39,714 nt of DNA, taken from positions 1 through 39,714 of the IMG/VR virus record IMGVR_UViG_3300026078_000012, one strand, 5' to 3'. The DNA comes from a virus. The notes beneath the pieces are model-generated. The model saw only the letters and a program-made list of their open reading frames with translations. It was not told the origin of the DNA and did not search any database. A program made the translations under genes and the position numbers. This document shows, piece by piece, positions 22,714 to 32,134 of this stretch (its first letter is position 1; each line of letters opens with the position of its first letter).

Positions 22714-23941
22714 AATCGATTGGTCTCAATATGAAGTGAAGAATAATAAGCCCAGCATTGATTGGTCTCAATACGAGGTAAAAAATAATGGACAGCAAGA
22801 ATCTTATTCAGACGATGAAGAGTTCCCTATTCCAGAAGCCACTGGACTTTCTGGGATAGGTTCAGATTTATTAAGTGCTGCATTAGGAGCCAAATCTTTC
22901 GTGGAAGAGATACCTAATAAGCTTGAGAAGTCTGGTCAATATATTGAGGCTAATCCTGGCAGGTCTATCCTGCATAATCTTGGACAAGTTTTAGCTGAGA
23001 CAGGAGACATTGCTAAGGGATTAATTAACTCTCCTTATAACTTGAATCAGTATTTAGCTCGAAAGCACTTACTTCCACAAGTATTAGGTAAATTGGGTAA
23101 GTTAATTCCTCATTTACCTGAAGATATGGGGATTGAGAAAGAGCTGGGACTGCAAGCTGATCCTAACAAAGGAGATGAATTAGTTCGGGCTATTCCAGAT
23201 ATAGCAGGGATCGCTACTGGAGGAAGAACGATTGCTAAAGCTTCAGGTAAATTATTTAAATCTCCGGACTTAAAAGAAGCATTGAGAGCAACACAGGCAA
23301 AAGTTAACAAAAAAAATGCAGATGCTGGAAAAATATTTGAAACGGTACAAGAAGAAGTAGGGAAGCGTGGCGCATCAAATATCCCAATAGATAAAGATAT
23401 TATCAATGAAGCACAAACTTTTTTAGCGAGAACCCCTGCCAATAAAGCACTAATAGAACGCGCTAAAACTGGTGACTACCCAGCATTGAGAGACCTACAA
23501 GCAGATTTACGGGTAAAAGGCGAAAAGGCTTTGGCTTCTAAATTAGTTGCTGAAAATAAAATGGGTGAGGAAATTCTTTCTACACGTGACGAAGTGAATA
23601 AAGCCATCCAAAGCCATTTAGAAAATACTGGCCATAAAGATTTAGCTGAAGCACTTAACAAAGCAAGACGTGATTATCGCGATATGCAACAAACTTATTT
23701 TTCTAATCCTGCGTTAGCTAAGGTATTTGGAAAGAGCCAACGCGTTCCTAAAGAACCCATGACATTGCTGACTGAAGAAAGTACAGAGATGAATAGATTT
23801 ATGAATGCTCATCCTGAACTGAAGGCTGCGTTAGAAAAAGTATTAAAACATGAAAAAAAGATGAAACCTATTAAGCGACTAGGGAAGTATGCTGCGGCTG
23901 CGTTGTTAGGTGAAGAGCTTGGTAGATTTTTACATAAATAG
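22703..23941 (+). CDS. Ejection (internal virion) protein candidate with N-terminal repeat
   Basis: A 412-residue protein; start ATG 22703 follows GGAGG by 5 nt. The first ~30 residues are a perfect tandem repeat, IDWSQYEVKNN twice (residues 5-15 and 19-29). Similar W-YEV-type motifs begin many podophage internal proteins and may be a packaging or docking tag. The middle is helical; a short hydrophobic segment lies at the end (YAAAALLGEELGRFL). Third gene of the gp7/gp20/gp16 position. Confidence 0.6.
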   Translation: MVAKIDWSQYEVKNNKPSIDWSQYEVKNNGQQESYSDDEEFPIPEATGLSGIGSDLLSAALGAKSFVEEIPNKLEKSGQYIEANPGRSILHNLGQVLAETGDIAKGLINSPYNLNQYLARKHLLPQVLGKLGKLIPHLPEDMGIEKELGLQADPNKGDELVRAIPDIAGIATGGRTIAKASGKLFKSPDLKEALRATQAKVNKKNADAGKIFETVQEEVGKRGASNIPIDKDIINEAQTFLARTPANKALIERAKTGDYPALRDLQADLRVKGEKALASKLVAENKMGEEILSTRDEVNKAIQSHLENTGHKDLAEALNKARRDYRDMQQTYFSNPALAKVFGKSQRVPKEPMTLLTEESTEMNRFMNAHPELKAALEKVLKHEKKMKPIKRLGKYAAAALLGEELGRFLHK

Positions 23942-23985
23942 AAATGTGAAAATATTTTAAACATTAAATAGCAAAAGGATTTGCC

Positions 23986-26181
23986 ATGGCACTACCATTG
24001 AACCCTCTGTTCATCCCTGCGTTCAGCATTGAGACGGTGATTCTCGATAAGGACACGGGTGCTCCTTTATCTGGAGGATTGGTTTACTTTGAAAAAGATA
24101 ACCAACGTGGCCAGTTAAAACCCGTATATCAAATCACTGGTACATCTCCAAACTACAGCTTTATTCAATTACCTAATCCCATGGAATTAAGTTCTATAGG
24201 TACTTTTGTGGATGCCTTAGGTAATCCTGTAGTGCCGTACTTCTTCCCATTTAATAACTTATTACAACCTGAGTATTACTATATTCGTGTTGAAAGTTCA
24301 GAAGGAGTAGAGCAATTTACACGAGAAGCTGTTCCTTATATTGGTGAAAATTCAGACCCTGGTGATGAAGCGATAGTATTTACTAATGAGCTTTCTAATC
24401 CGCAGTTTTCAGAAGTCCTTTTCGATACCACGTCATCAAGTTATACGTACAATTTTACAGACCCTGTACTTCAAGAAACGGCGTTGGCTCCTGATTGGGA
24501 CTTAATAGTGTCAGGTACAGGTGCCTGTACGGTTACGGTCTCTCAAACAAAACCTGTAGGTTCACTCAATAGACCAACCAATCCAGGCACTTTATTAAAT
24601 ATTACTTCCTCGGGATTAAGCTTACTAAGGTTGCGTCAAAGGCTATATGGGTCACCAAACTTATTTGGATCGGGTTATTTAGCAGGATATTTTGTTGCCA
24701 AAACATTCTCTGGTTCTACTCCAACAATAACTCTAGCCTATAGCCAATCTAACGGCGCAGTAGTAAATCAGACGATATTATCAGCGGCATTACCCGCAAG
24801 TGGTGATTACACAGAGTTTACCGGTAACGCATTAATCCCTGCGTCTACCAGTACTGAAGCGTTTCCGGATGCTTATGTAGATATCTACCTAGATTTACCC
24901 GTGAATACTAATGTTGAAATTACTAGTATTCAGGTAGTAGCAACTGGAGATATTAATGTCACAGCCATTACGTATGATCAGATTAGTAATGACCGACAGA
25001 TTGATTATTTATTTCATTATTACAAACCGCAATTAGAGTACAAACCGATACCTAGCTTACTCACAGGATGGGATTTTAATTTAAATCCAGCTCAGTTTTC
25101 AGGAGGTGCAACTCAGACCATTACTACTACTGCAGCCTATAAATGGGATCAAACAATTTGTAAAAGCACAGTTGGTAACATAGCCGTAGTTCGTAATTCC
25201 GTCACAGGTGGGTTCCAGTCTACCACTGCTAATAATGACGAATCGTTCTATATGATTCAGTACTTAAGTGGCGCTCAAGCACGGGCTATGGTGGGTACTA
25301 AACTATCAGTCAACTTAAGTGGCTTTAGGACTCAAGCAGGTGGCGCTGTTACAGCAAGAGTATATTTATACCGAGGAAGTGCTGCTGCTACTATACCGAC
25401 ACTACCAACCACTATTGGGACTTTAGCAGCAAGCGGAGTGTTCACATTAACAGCTGCTAACTGGACATTAATTCCAAGAGGTAATCTTGGTCAGGCACAA
25501 GGCACAATACCTACCGTTCTCACCACAGATTACACCACATTAAATGTTGATGATGATTTGAAATTTAATGGGTGGGAAATTACTACCGGTGCTGAAATTG
25601 CCGACACAGATAAGTTCGCTATTGTGGTCACATTCCAATGTCCTACTACAGCCACTGTGCTCACTATGGATTCTATTTCTCTTGTACCAGGAATGATTCC
25701 AACAAGACCTGCTCCACAAACTAAAGATGAAGTACTAAGAGAGTGCCAATACTACTTTGAAAAAAGTACTAATGAAGGTGTATTCCCAACGGCAGGAACC
25801 TTGTCTGGAATCTTACTTTCCAATATGGGTGTTGGCCAAGTAGTTGGTGGTCAGTTTAACGTCATGCCACGTCCGTGGGGAATTACCTACTATGTCAAAA
25901 AAAGGTTATCTACCGTTGTGCCAGCGGTATATGACGCATCTGGAACCTTTGGAAATCTTTCTGTTCTTGGCTATGAGAGTGCAGTAACAACTATTGCCAC
26001 TAGTGTAGCGTTTGGAAGCTTTTTCGTAATTGCTGACCAAGGAGAGAGAGGAATTAATTTCATTCAGTCAAACGCTGGTACTGCAATGGCGGGTGTGGCT
26101 TCTGGGGGATTTAATCGGGACAGCAGTGCTGGAATTATTTTGTATCACTATACCGTCGATAATCGCTTGGGCATTATTTAA
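23986..26181 (+). CDS. Tail spike/fibre protein
   Basis: A 731-residue beta-rich protein. The N-terminal ~125 residues (MALPLNPLFIPAFSIETVI, then DKDTGAPLSGGLVYFEKDNQ and LQPEYYYIRVESSEGVEQF) read as the virion-attachment head-binding domain common in podophage spikes. A jelly-roll-like middle (about 160-330 and 360-570) and a C-terminal domain with NVMPRPWGITYYVKKRL follow. Probably the main receptor-binding spike; no enzyme motif seen. Confidence 0.75.
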   Translation: MALPLNPLFIPAFSIETVILDKDTGAPLSGGLVYFEKDNQRGQLKPVYQITGTSPNYSFIQLPNPMELSSIGTFVDALGNPVVPYFFPFNNLLQPEYYYIRVESSEGVEQFTREAVPYIGENSDPGDEAIVFTNELSNPQFSEVLFDTTSSSYTYNFTDPVLQETALAPDWDLIVSGTGACTVTVSQTKPVGSLNRPTNPGTLLNITSSGLSLLRLRQRLYGSPNLFGSGYLAGYFVAKTFSGSTPTITLAYSQSNGAVVNQTILSAALPASGDYTEFTGNALIPASTSTEAFPDAYVDIYLDLPVNTNVEITSIQVVATGDINVTAITYDQISNDRQIDYLFHYYKPQLEYKPIPSLLTGWDFNLNPAQFSGGATQTITTTAAYKWDQTICKSTVGNIAVVRNSVTGGFQSTTANNDESFYMIQYLSGAQARAMVGTKLSVNLSGFRTQAGGAVTARVYLYRGSAAATIPTLPTTIGTLAASGVFTLTAANWTLIPRGNLGQAQGTIPTVLTTDYTTLNVDDDLKFNGWEITTGAEIADTDKFAIVVTFQCPTTATVLTMDSISLVPGMIPTRPAPQTKDEVLRECQYYFEKSTNEGVFPTAGTLSGILLSNMGVGQVVGGQFNVMPRPWGITYYVKKRLSTVVPAVYDASGTFGNLSVLGYESAVTTIATSVAFGSFFVIADQGERGINFIQSNAGTAMAGVASGGFNRDSSAGIILYHYTVDNRLGII

Positions 26182-26194
26182 TTAAGGATAAATT

Positions 26195-26584
26195 ATGACA
26201 ACTATGTACAAATTACAAAAGGACGTCGCGGGTTACAACGGCTTTGGTTTGCCATTTAGCGACCAAAAGTTTACAGCATCTCTAGCAGCCACCACGGATA
26301 CCACATTAACTGTTCCAAGTTCAGGCGCTCTTGGAGCTCCTCATAATACGAATAATAGATTTCTAGCAATAGTCAGTATTGAAACAGGTGGAAATGTTTG
26401 GTGCGCATTGAATGCAACAGCAGCAGTTCCCGCTGGAGGTACTTTTGCTGCATCTAACTCTGAGTTAGTGACAGGTGGTCAGTATTACGCCAGAGAGGTA
26501 AAAGCAGCTGATGTAATGCATTTTTATACTGCAACAGCAGCTACTGATATCAGTGTTGTGTTCTATGCATTACCTGCTAGCTAG
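26195..26584 (+). CDS. Small beta-sandwich virion protein
   Basis: A 129-residue protein, Ala/Thr-rich, starting MTTMYKLQKDVAGYNGFGLP; regular beta pattern (FLAIVSIETGGNVWCALN). Behind TTAAGGATAAATT, 13 nt after the spike gene. Probably a minor tail or capsid decoration protein. Confidence 0.6.
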   Translation: MTTMYKLQKDVAGYNGFGLPFSDQKFTASLAATTDTTLTVPSSGALGAPHNTNNRFLAIVSIETGGNVWCALNATAAVPAGGTFAASNSELVTGGQYYAREVKAADVMHFYTATAATDISVVFYALPAS

Positions 26585-26614
26585 TAGTAATTAATCTCAC
26601 AAGGAGTGTGGATT

Positions 26615-28141
26615 ATGGCTTTATTGCCCGATCAGAAATTCAGTACCTTCCAGGATGGAGGGGACATTGCAGTAGGCGACATCGTTGTCGGATTAAGAGA
26701 TGGAGTCAACACTCAATTTGATTACACTGGAGAGCTTCCTCCAGGCGTTATTGTTCCTATAAGTCAAGGAGGAACTGGCGCTTCTAACGCTACTGATGCA
26801 CGCACAAACCTTGGTTTAGGCACTATGGCTGTTCAAGATGCCAATGCAGTGGCTATCACGGGAGGAAGTGCTGCATTAACTACAGGTAGTGTGGCTGGAG
26901 CACCTTCGGCAGGGATTGATATTGCTAATAAGACTTATGTGGATAGTGCTGTTGGTGGCGTCGTAGCAAGCGTAAGTGGCACTGCAAATCGTATTACGTC
27001 CACAGGAGGTACTAATCCTGTAATTGATATTTCAGCTGCTTACGTAGGCCAAGCTTCAATCACTACATTAGGAACCATTGGTACCGGAACGTGGCAAGGT
27101 ACTGTACTTGGTAGCACTTATGGTGGTACTGGAGTCAATAACGGCTCATTTACAATCACTCTTGGTGGAAATTTAGTCACTAGTGGAGCCTTTAGTAGCA
27201 CATTCACTATGACAGGTGCCACGAATGTTACGTTTCCAACATCAGGTACTTTAGCCACTACATCTCAGTTGCCAACGCCGGCAGCTTTGACTCGAGTAGA
27301 TGATACGAATGTCACATTAACTTTAGGTGGAACTCCTGCCACAGCATTACTACAAGCAACAAGTATTACTGCAGGATGGACCGGGCAATTGAGTCTTACA
27401 CGTGGCGGAACAAACGCCAGTTTAGTTGCATCCAACGGAGGAATTGTTTACAGCTCCGCTACCGCATTGGCTATTCTTTCAGGAACAGCGACAGCCAATC
27501 AGATGTTGCAATCTGGTGCTTCCGGCGCCCCTGCTTGGTCCACATCCACGTGGCCAGCAACAACAACGGCCAATCAATTGCTTTATAGTTCAGCTACAAA
27601 CACAGTGTCCGGACTAACTGGCGCGAACAGCGCTACTTTGGTGACCAACTCTACAGGTGTGCCTTCGATGACAGCATCTATGACCAATGGGCAAGTGCTC
27701 ATTGGCTCGACAGGAGCAACACCAACGCCAGCAACTTTAACGGCAGGGTCTGGTATTTCCATATCAAATGGCGCTGCAAGCATCACAATCAGTGGCACAG
27801 GATCAGGAATTGGATGGACTGAAGTAACAGGGACTTCCCAAGCAATGACTGCAGATAGTGGATGGGTGGCTAATAACGCGGGTCTAGTAACCTTAACTCT
27901 ACCGACTACAGCTGCATTCGGAACAGCAATCAGTGTAATCGGAAAAGGCGCTGGTGGTTGGCGTATTGCTCAGAACTCTGGACAAAATATTCAGCATGGT
28001 AATACGTCTACTACGGTTGGTGCAGGTGGAAGTATTTCTTCTACTAACCGTTTTGACTCCATCGACTTACTTTGCACTACCGCCAATACCACATGGACTG
28101 TGTTAGGTGCTCCGCAATCAGCTGGATTAACAATTGTATAA
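26615..28141 (+). CDS. Tail fibre protein, long repetitive type
   Basis: A 508-residue protein; ATG 26615 follows AAGGAG by 8 nt (a GTG at 26606 overlaps that site). An N-terminal part (VVGLRDGVNTQFDYTGELPPG) precedes fibre repeats with the phage motif QGGTGASNATDARTNLGLG and later TRGGTNA and STYGGTG copies. The C-terminal ~110 residues (GWTEVTGTSQAMTADSGW...) form a compact tip domain seen on many fibres. Low-complexity Thr/Gly/Ala composition throughout. Confidence 0.75.
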   Translation: MALLPDQKFSTFQDGGDIAVGDIVVGLRDGVNTQFDYTGELPPGVIVPISQGGTGASNATDARTNLGLGTMAVQDANAVAITGGSAALTTGSVAGAPSAGIDIANKTYVDSAVGGVVASVSGTANRITSTGGTNPVIDISAAYVGQASITTLGTIGTGTWQGTVLGSTYGGTGVNNGSFTITLGGNLVTSGAFSSTFTMTGATNVTFPTSGTLATTSQLPTPAALTRVDDTNVTLTLGGTPATALLQATSITAGWTGQLSLTRGGTNASLVASNGGIVYSSATALAILSGTATANQMLQSGASGAPAWSTSTWPATTTANQLLYSSATNTVSGLTGANSATLVTNSTGVPSMTASMTNGQVLIGSTGATPTPATLTAGSGISISNGAASITISGTGSGIGWTEVTGTSQAMTADSGWVANNAGLVTLTLPTTAAFGTAISVIGKGAGGWRIAQNSGQNIQHGNTSTTVGAGGSISSTNRFDSIDLLCTTANTTWTVLGAPQSAGLTIV

Positions 28142-28150
28142 GGATATACC

Positions 28151-29041
28151 ATGGCGACTAATAATGCGGTCAATACGACTTTAAGCGGTCAATCTGGGAC
28201 AGGAAGCTTTGCTGGAACCACTAGTCCATCCTTCACTACTCCTGCATTAGGAACACCTACAGCAGGAGTACTCACAAGCTGCACTGGATTACCTTTGACT
28301 ACTGGTGTCACAGGAAATCTTCCAGTAACTAATCTGAACTCTGGTACATCAGCATCGGCCACTACATTTTGGCGAGGAGATGGTACTTGGTCTACACCTG
28401 CTGGAACTGGTATTACCACTGTTGTAAGTCAAGCATTCTCTGCATCTGGAACATATACGCCTACTTCGGGCATGAAATATTGCATTATTGAAGCCTGGGG
28501 TGCGGGTGGCGGTGGTGGTGGCTCAGCTAATGCGGGGGCAAATCTATATATAGCTAGCTCAGGTGGTGGTGGTGGTGGATATTCTAAAATTGTTGCAACG
28601 GCTGCAACAATTGGTGCATCGAAAACAGTAACTATTGGTGCAGGAGGCGCCGGCGGAACAGCTGGCGCTAATAATGGAAGCGCTGGATCGGCTTCCTCAG
28701 TTACAACTATTTGTGTGGCAAATGGTGGGAGTGGTGGTACAGGCAGCCAAGCGGCTGTAGGAGGAACAGGCGCCACAGCAGGAACAGGAGATATAGCAGC
28801 AACGGGAGCTTCTGGATTTTCTGGGCTTTCAACAGTTGCAAATACTTCTCTACCTTATGGTGGACAAGGAGCTTCAAGCGCAATCGGTGGTGGTGGTGTT
28901 GCACGTATTAGTGGTGGAACAGGAAGTGCTGCTACTGGATATGCAGCAGGAGGAGGGTCTGGGGCTTCTTTTAATGGAGGCGGTACTGCTGCAGGCGGAG
29001 CTGGAACAAGTGGTTTTATTTTGATCACGGAATACATATAA
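28151..29041 (+). CDS. Tail fibre/adhesin with glycine-rich tip
   Basis: A 296-residue protein. Residues 10-85 carry fibre repeats ([20 protein letters not shown], trimmed by family pattern). From about 95 it has [16 protein letters not shown] and many GGG/GGTG runs to the end, the polyglycine-helix receptor-binding layout of glycine-rich phage adhesins. It starts 9 nt after the previous fibre, so the two may form one fibre. Long open frames on the opposite strand here are artefacts of GGN codons. Confidence 0.75.
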   Translation: MATNNAVNTTLSGQSGTGSFAGTTSPSFTTPALGTPTAGVLTSCTGLPLTTGVTGNLPVTNLNSGTSASATTFWRGDGTWSTPAGTGITTVVSQAFSASGTYTPTSGMKYCIIEAWGAGGGGGGSANAGANLYIASSGGGGGGYSKIVATAATIGASKTVTIGAGGAGGTAGANNGSAGSASSVTTICVANGGSGGTGSQAAVGGTGATAGTGDIAATGASGFSGLSTVANTSLPYGGQGASSAIGGGGVARISGGTGSAATGYAAGGGSGASFNGGGTAAGGAGTSGFILITEYI

Positions 29042-29051
29042 GGAGAACTCC

Positions 29052-29294
29052 ATGCAGTGGGCATTAGTAGCAGAGAGAGAACAACAACTAGGGTTGTGGA
29101 TTTCAGTAGATACAGGCCAATTAGACCTTTTCGGGAATCCATATTTTGAAAATCAATGGATAGTCAAAGAAGTTCCACCAGGAACTATTGTAAATATTAT
29201 TGTATATGACGGGGAATCAGAATATATCCCCCCAGAAGGAACAAGGCTAGTAGAAATCGCAGATGGACTGCAAGTAGGAGATGTAATCGAGTAG
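29052..29294 (+). CDS. Small protein after the fibre, possible fibre chaperone
   Basis: An 80-residue acidic beta protein starting MQWALVAEREQQLGLW, with DLFGNPYFENQWIV. It lies 10 nt after the adhesin behind AAGGAGAACTCC. Position suggests a fibre assembly or tip-associated protein. No motif proves this. Confidence 0.55.
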   Translation: MQWALVAEREQQLGLWISVDTGQLDLFGNPYFENQWIVKEVPPGTIVNIIVYDGESEYIPPEGTRLVEIADGLQVGDVIE

Positions 29295-29323
29295 TAACTT
29301 GGCCACTTAATAAGGAGATTAAA

Positions 29324-30193
29324 ATGCCAATTTTAAATGTACAAACGGTGCAATCAGGCTTAGTGGGAGTGTTGCCAAGTCTTGCATATATATTAACTGA
29401 TGACACAATAGCAGAAATAACTACTGCTGGTTATCTTAACAAGGAAGTAGCTAACGGGGTATCTTTTCAAATGCCATGCTTAGCTATAGTTGCAACCAAG
29501 GCTTCTCCGTCTGCTGCGTATGTAGTTAATACCTATCAAGTAACACACTCAGGCGCAAACTGGTCATTGGTATCTACTTCAGTAACTGATGTTATCCCAT
29601 TGACTAGCGCACACATATTAGTAGGTAATGCATCTAACTTAGCTACAGACGTGGCAATGACTGGTGACATAGCGATTACTAATGCTGGTGTTACTTCTAT
29701 TGCTTCGGGCGTTATCGTCAATGCTGACGTGAATGCTGCAGCTGCAATTGCTTACTCTAAGTTAGCTGCTCTGACTAGCGGTAACATTCTGGTGGGTTCT
29801 GCAGGTAACGTGCCTACTGCTGTAGCCATGTCTGGTGATGCCACAATCATTGCTTCTGGTGCCTTGACGATTGCTAACGATGCAATTACTACAGCTAAGA
29901 TACTTAATGCTAACGTAACACTTGCTAAGCTTGCTGCTGGTATTACACCAAGTCATATCATCAAGTTTGCTAACCAGGTTACTACTGTTGGTGGTGCCGC
30001 TGCAGAAGCATTCACCGTGACAGGTGCAGTTGGTGCAACGGACAGAGCATTTGTTCAGGTAGTAAATGACGGCACTGGAAACGTTACTGTATTGCAGGCA
30101 GTTGTAACTGATAACACATTAACAGTAACTTTTAGCGCTAACCCAGGAAATGATACTGTGATCAATTATCAAATTATCAGAGCGGTTGCTTAA
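29324..30193 (+). CDS. Repeat-containing fibre or decoration protein
   Basis: A 289-residue Ala/Thr/Val-rich protein. It has at least two imperfect repeats, LTSAHILVGNASNLATDVAM and LTSGNILVGSAGNVPTAVAM, each followed by an ITNAG or IIASG strand turn, a type frequent in fibre proteins of environmental phages. The C-terminal ~85 residues (TVGGAAAEAFTVTGAVGATD) look like a small beta sandwich. Last structural gene before the late-operon terminator. Confidence 0.7.
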   Translation: MPILNVQTVQSGLVGVLPSLAYILTDDTIAEITTAGYLNKEVANGVSFQMPCLAIVATKASPSAAYVVNTYQVTHSGANWSLVSTSVTDVIPLTSAHILVGNASNLATDVAMTGDIAITNAGVTSIASGVIVNADVNAAAAIAYSKLAALTSGNILVGSAGNVPTAVAMSGDATIIASGALTIANDAITTAKILNANVTLAKLAAGITPSHIIKFANQVTTVGGAAAEAFTVTGAVGATDRAFVQVVNDGTGNVTVLQAVVTDNTLTVTFSANPGNDTVINYQIIRAVA

Positions 30194-30210
30194 CAAAATG
30201 TAAGAAGTAT

Positions 30211-30255
30211 AAAGGTGGCTTATAGGATTTTATTTAAAAAATGTGAGCCACTTTT
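30211..30255 (+). terminator. Late-operon terminator
   Basis: AAAGGTGGCT (30211-30220) pairs with AGCCACTTT (30246-30254), one bulged G, followed by TT; 18 nt after the last fibre gene. The loop is AT-rich and long (25 nt), so strength is uncertain. Confidence 0.5.
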
Positions 30256-30304
30256 GCACAATAACGATGCGTAAAATGGTGATAGGCAATGATATACTAT
30301 TTTT

Positions 30305-30368
30305 GATATCTGTGGCTTATCTCCATAATTGACCCCTTATTATTAGTTCCGTTTCCTCCACAGATATC
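30305..30368. repeat. 11-bp perfect inverted repeat upstream of the lysis genes
   Basis: GATATCTGTGG (30305-30315) and CCACAGATATC (30358-30368), a perfect match separated by 42 nt, directly upstream of the DUF1353 gene. It could be a long-loop hairpin in the 5' leader, a pair of regulator sites or a recombination site. The 190-nt gap 30194-30384 holds only this and the terminator. Confidence 0.55.
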
Positions 30369-30384
30369 CTTAACAGGATATATC

Positions 30385-30840
30385 ATGAAATTCGTACGCC
30401 AAGGATTGGTGGCTTTAGGCTGTATCTATTGTCTCCTAACCGTCATGGTTGGATGTGCGCACTTTCATCAAATACAGTTCATTAATGAGGCCTGCATTAA
30501 GCCTTATAAAGGCTATGATTACCGCACATGCGCTCCAATGAGGGTATCTATCGATGGTAAAAAAATCACTATACCCAAGGATTTCAAGACTGATTTGGCG
30601 AGCATTCCGAGAATTCTATGGCCGATTGTTGCACCTCAATACACAAGCTTCGTGGCTCCTGCCATTCTCCATGATTACCTATACCGTTGCCATACTACTG
30701 TCAGTCGCCAGTTTGCAGATGAAGTAATTTACTCCGCCCTCATTACAGAAAATGTCAGTGCTTTTACTGCATCAAAATTTTATGTCGCCGTTAGATTATT
30801 TGGATCATCGCATTTTGGTGAGCATGAGGAAGGATGTTAA
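30385..30840 (+). CDS. DUF1353 lipoprotein
   Basis: A 151-residue protein. The N-terminus ends in VMVGCAH, a lipobox with Cys at about 24, so it is probably a lipoprotein. The body has the DUF1353 signature: IPKDFKTDLASIPRILWP, APAILHDYLYR and FYVAVRLFGSSHF. DUF1353 proteins are common in phage tail/lysis regions, with a fold reminiscent of metallo-hydrolases, and their role is unknown. It sits one base before the endolysin gene, which suggests a lysis or envelope function. Confidence 0.75.
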   Translation: MKFVRQGLVALGCIYCLLTVMVGCAHFHQIQFINEACIKPYKGYDYRTCAPMRVSIDGKKITIPKDFKTDLASIPRILWPIVAPQYTSFVAPAILHDYLYRCHTTVSRQFADEVIYSALITENVSAFTASKFYVAVRLFGSSHFGEHEEGC

Positions 30841-31385
30841 TGAACACTATTGAATCAAATTTCCAACATTGTGTTAACGCTATTTTAGAGCATGAAGGAG
30901 GATTATCTCTAGATAAGCGTGACCCAGGAGGTGTGACGCAATGGGGCATATCTTTACGATATCTACGTTCTATAGGATATGACATCAATGGGGATGGTAA
31001 AATTGATAAAGACGATATTATTGGCTTACCTATCAAAGGAGCTGTTGGAATTTATCGTAAATATTGGTGGGATAAGTATAGGTATTCAGGATTTAATGAA
31101 CTCATAGTAGTAGAAAAAGTGTTCGACCTTGCAGTCAACATGGGTGGCATGGTGGCTCATAAGTTGCTACAGATTGCCATCAATCGCCTTGCTACTAACA
31201 GGCTACCCATTACAGTTGACGGCATATTGGGTGGACAGACTTTTGGAGGAGCTAATTCCACGGAAGGAATTCAGCTGCGACAGGAGCTAAGGGAATGTGC
31301 TGAACATAAGTACATCGAGATTTTAGCAGCTAATCCTGCCATGGAATGGGCGAGAAAAGGATGGATGAATAGAGCAGCATGGTGA
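30840..31385 (+). CDS. Endolysin, GH108 N-acetylmuramidase
   Basis: Cleaves the glycan of peptidoglycan at lysis. The start ATG 30840 (TAATG overlap) has GAGGAAGG at proper distance; the ATG at 30834 is too close to it. 181 residues: GH108 catalytic part with ILEHEGGLS (Glu about 19) and DPGGVTQWGIS, then a peptidoglycan-binding-3-like C-terminus (DLAVNMGGMVAHKLLQ, TVDGILGGQT). A DINGDGKIDKDDI loop near 49-61 looks like a calcium-binding EF/dockerin-type loop. No signal or membrane segment, so it needs a holin, and none adjoins it. Confidence 0.87.
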   Translation: MNTIESNFQHCVNAILEHEGGLSLDKRDPGGVTQWGISLRYLRSIGYDINGDGKIDKDDIIGLPIKGAVGIYRKYWWDKYRYSGFNELIVVEKVFDLAVNMGGMVAHKLLQIAINRLATNRLPITVDGILGGQTFGGANSTEGIQLRQELRECAEHKYIEILAANPAMEWARKGWMNRAAW

Positions 31386-31732
31386 ATTTAATTCAATATA
31401 CCCTTCCCTGGCCTCCAAGCGTTAATAATTACTGGCGTAGATATAAGGACCGTTATTTTATTAGTGCAAAAGGACAGAAATATCGCAAAGACATACATCA
31501 GTTATGCCACGAGGCAGCGAATGTATTTCGTGCAGATGACAGGCTTTGTGTAACTATTGAGGCCTACCCTCCAGATAAAAGAAGGCGGGATTTAGATAAC
31601 ATCTTGAAGAGTTTGTTGGATTCCATGCAACACGCAGGGCTTTATGATGATGACAGTCAGATAGATAAGTTATCCATTGTTCGAATGAAAGAGTTGATAG
31701 GGCAAATTAGAGTCACCCTATCAACATGTTGA
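31379..31732 (+). CDS. rusA: RusA-family Holliday junction resolvase
   Basis: A 117-residue protein (E. coli RusA 120). It has LPWPPSVNNYWR at the start, and RRRDLDNILKSLLDSMQ then DDDSQIDKL with the catalytic acidic residues (D in RRDLDN and DDSQID). It cuts four-way junctions left by recombination or replication. It overlaps the endolysin stop by 7 nt and ends back to back with ssb on the other strand, linking it to the recombination module. Confidence 0.92.
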   Translation: MVNLIQYTLPWPPSVNNYWRRYKDRYFISAKGQKYRKDIHQLCHEAANVFRADDRLCVTIEAYPPDKRRRDLDNILKSLLDSMQHAGLYDDDSQIDKLSIVRMKELIGQIRVTLSTC

Positions 31733-32125
31733 TTACCAAGGAATATCATCATCCACAAAACCATTGTTTTGAGACTGTTGAGGTTGTTTAGGATTAGAGG
31801 GCTGCGGTTTAGATTTAGGTATTAACTCTAATTGGTTCCCAATAATGGTGAAGCTTGTTTTCTCAATACCATTTTTATCAGTGTATTTTTGATTGTCTAT
31901 CTCACCTTGGATATAAAGTAAATCACCTACGGCTACATACTGTTCTGCAATCTCAGCAAGTTTCGAAAAGAAAGTCACATTATGCCAAGTGGATTTTTCC
32001 TGCTTCTCACCATTCTTCATGAACTTCTTTGATGTGACCATACTGAGCTTGCTAACTTTGACTCCATTTGGCGTTGTATTGGTTTCAATTTTACCAACCC
32101 TTCCAAGAATTTGGCTTAAATTCAT
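31733..32125 (-). CDS. ssb: Single-stranded DNA-binding protein
   Basis: A 130-residue OB-fold protein: LGRVGKIETNTTPNGVKVSKLSM, TWHNVTFFSKLAEIAEQYV, GDLLYIQGEIDNQKYTDKNG, a Pro/Gln linker, and the acidic tip DDDIPW, the partner-binding end of bacterial SSBs (DDDIPF). Protects single strands in phage replication and recombination. Cotranscribed with recT and the exonuclease; starts 9 nt after recT behind AAGGATC. Confidence 0.93.
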   Translation of the reverse strand: MNLSQILGRVGKIETNTTPNGVKVSKLSMVTSKKFMKNGEKQEKSTWHNVTFFSKLAEIAEQYVAVGDLLYIQGEIDNQKYTDKNGIEKTSFTIIGNQLELIPKSKPQPSNPKQPQQSQNNGFVDDDIPW

Positions 32126-32134
32126 TACTGATCC

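Noticed and set aside
28429-28776. Long Pro/Ala-rich frame on the minus strand in the adhesin gene
   Set aside because: Complement of GGN-rich coding sequence; a codon artefact.
24000-30200. Invertible fibre segment controlled by the serine recombinase
   Set aside because: I found no matching inverted repeats flanking fibre genes, and the recombinase lies far away; dimer resolution fits better.
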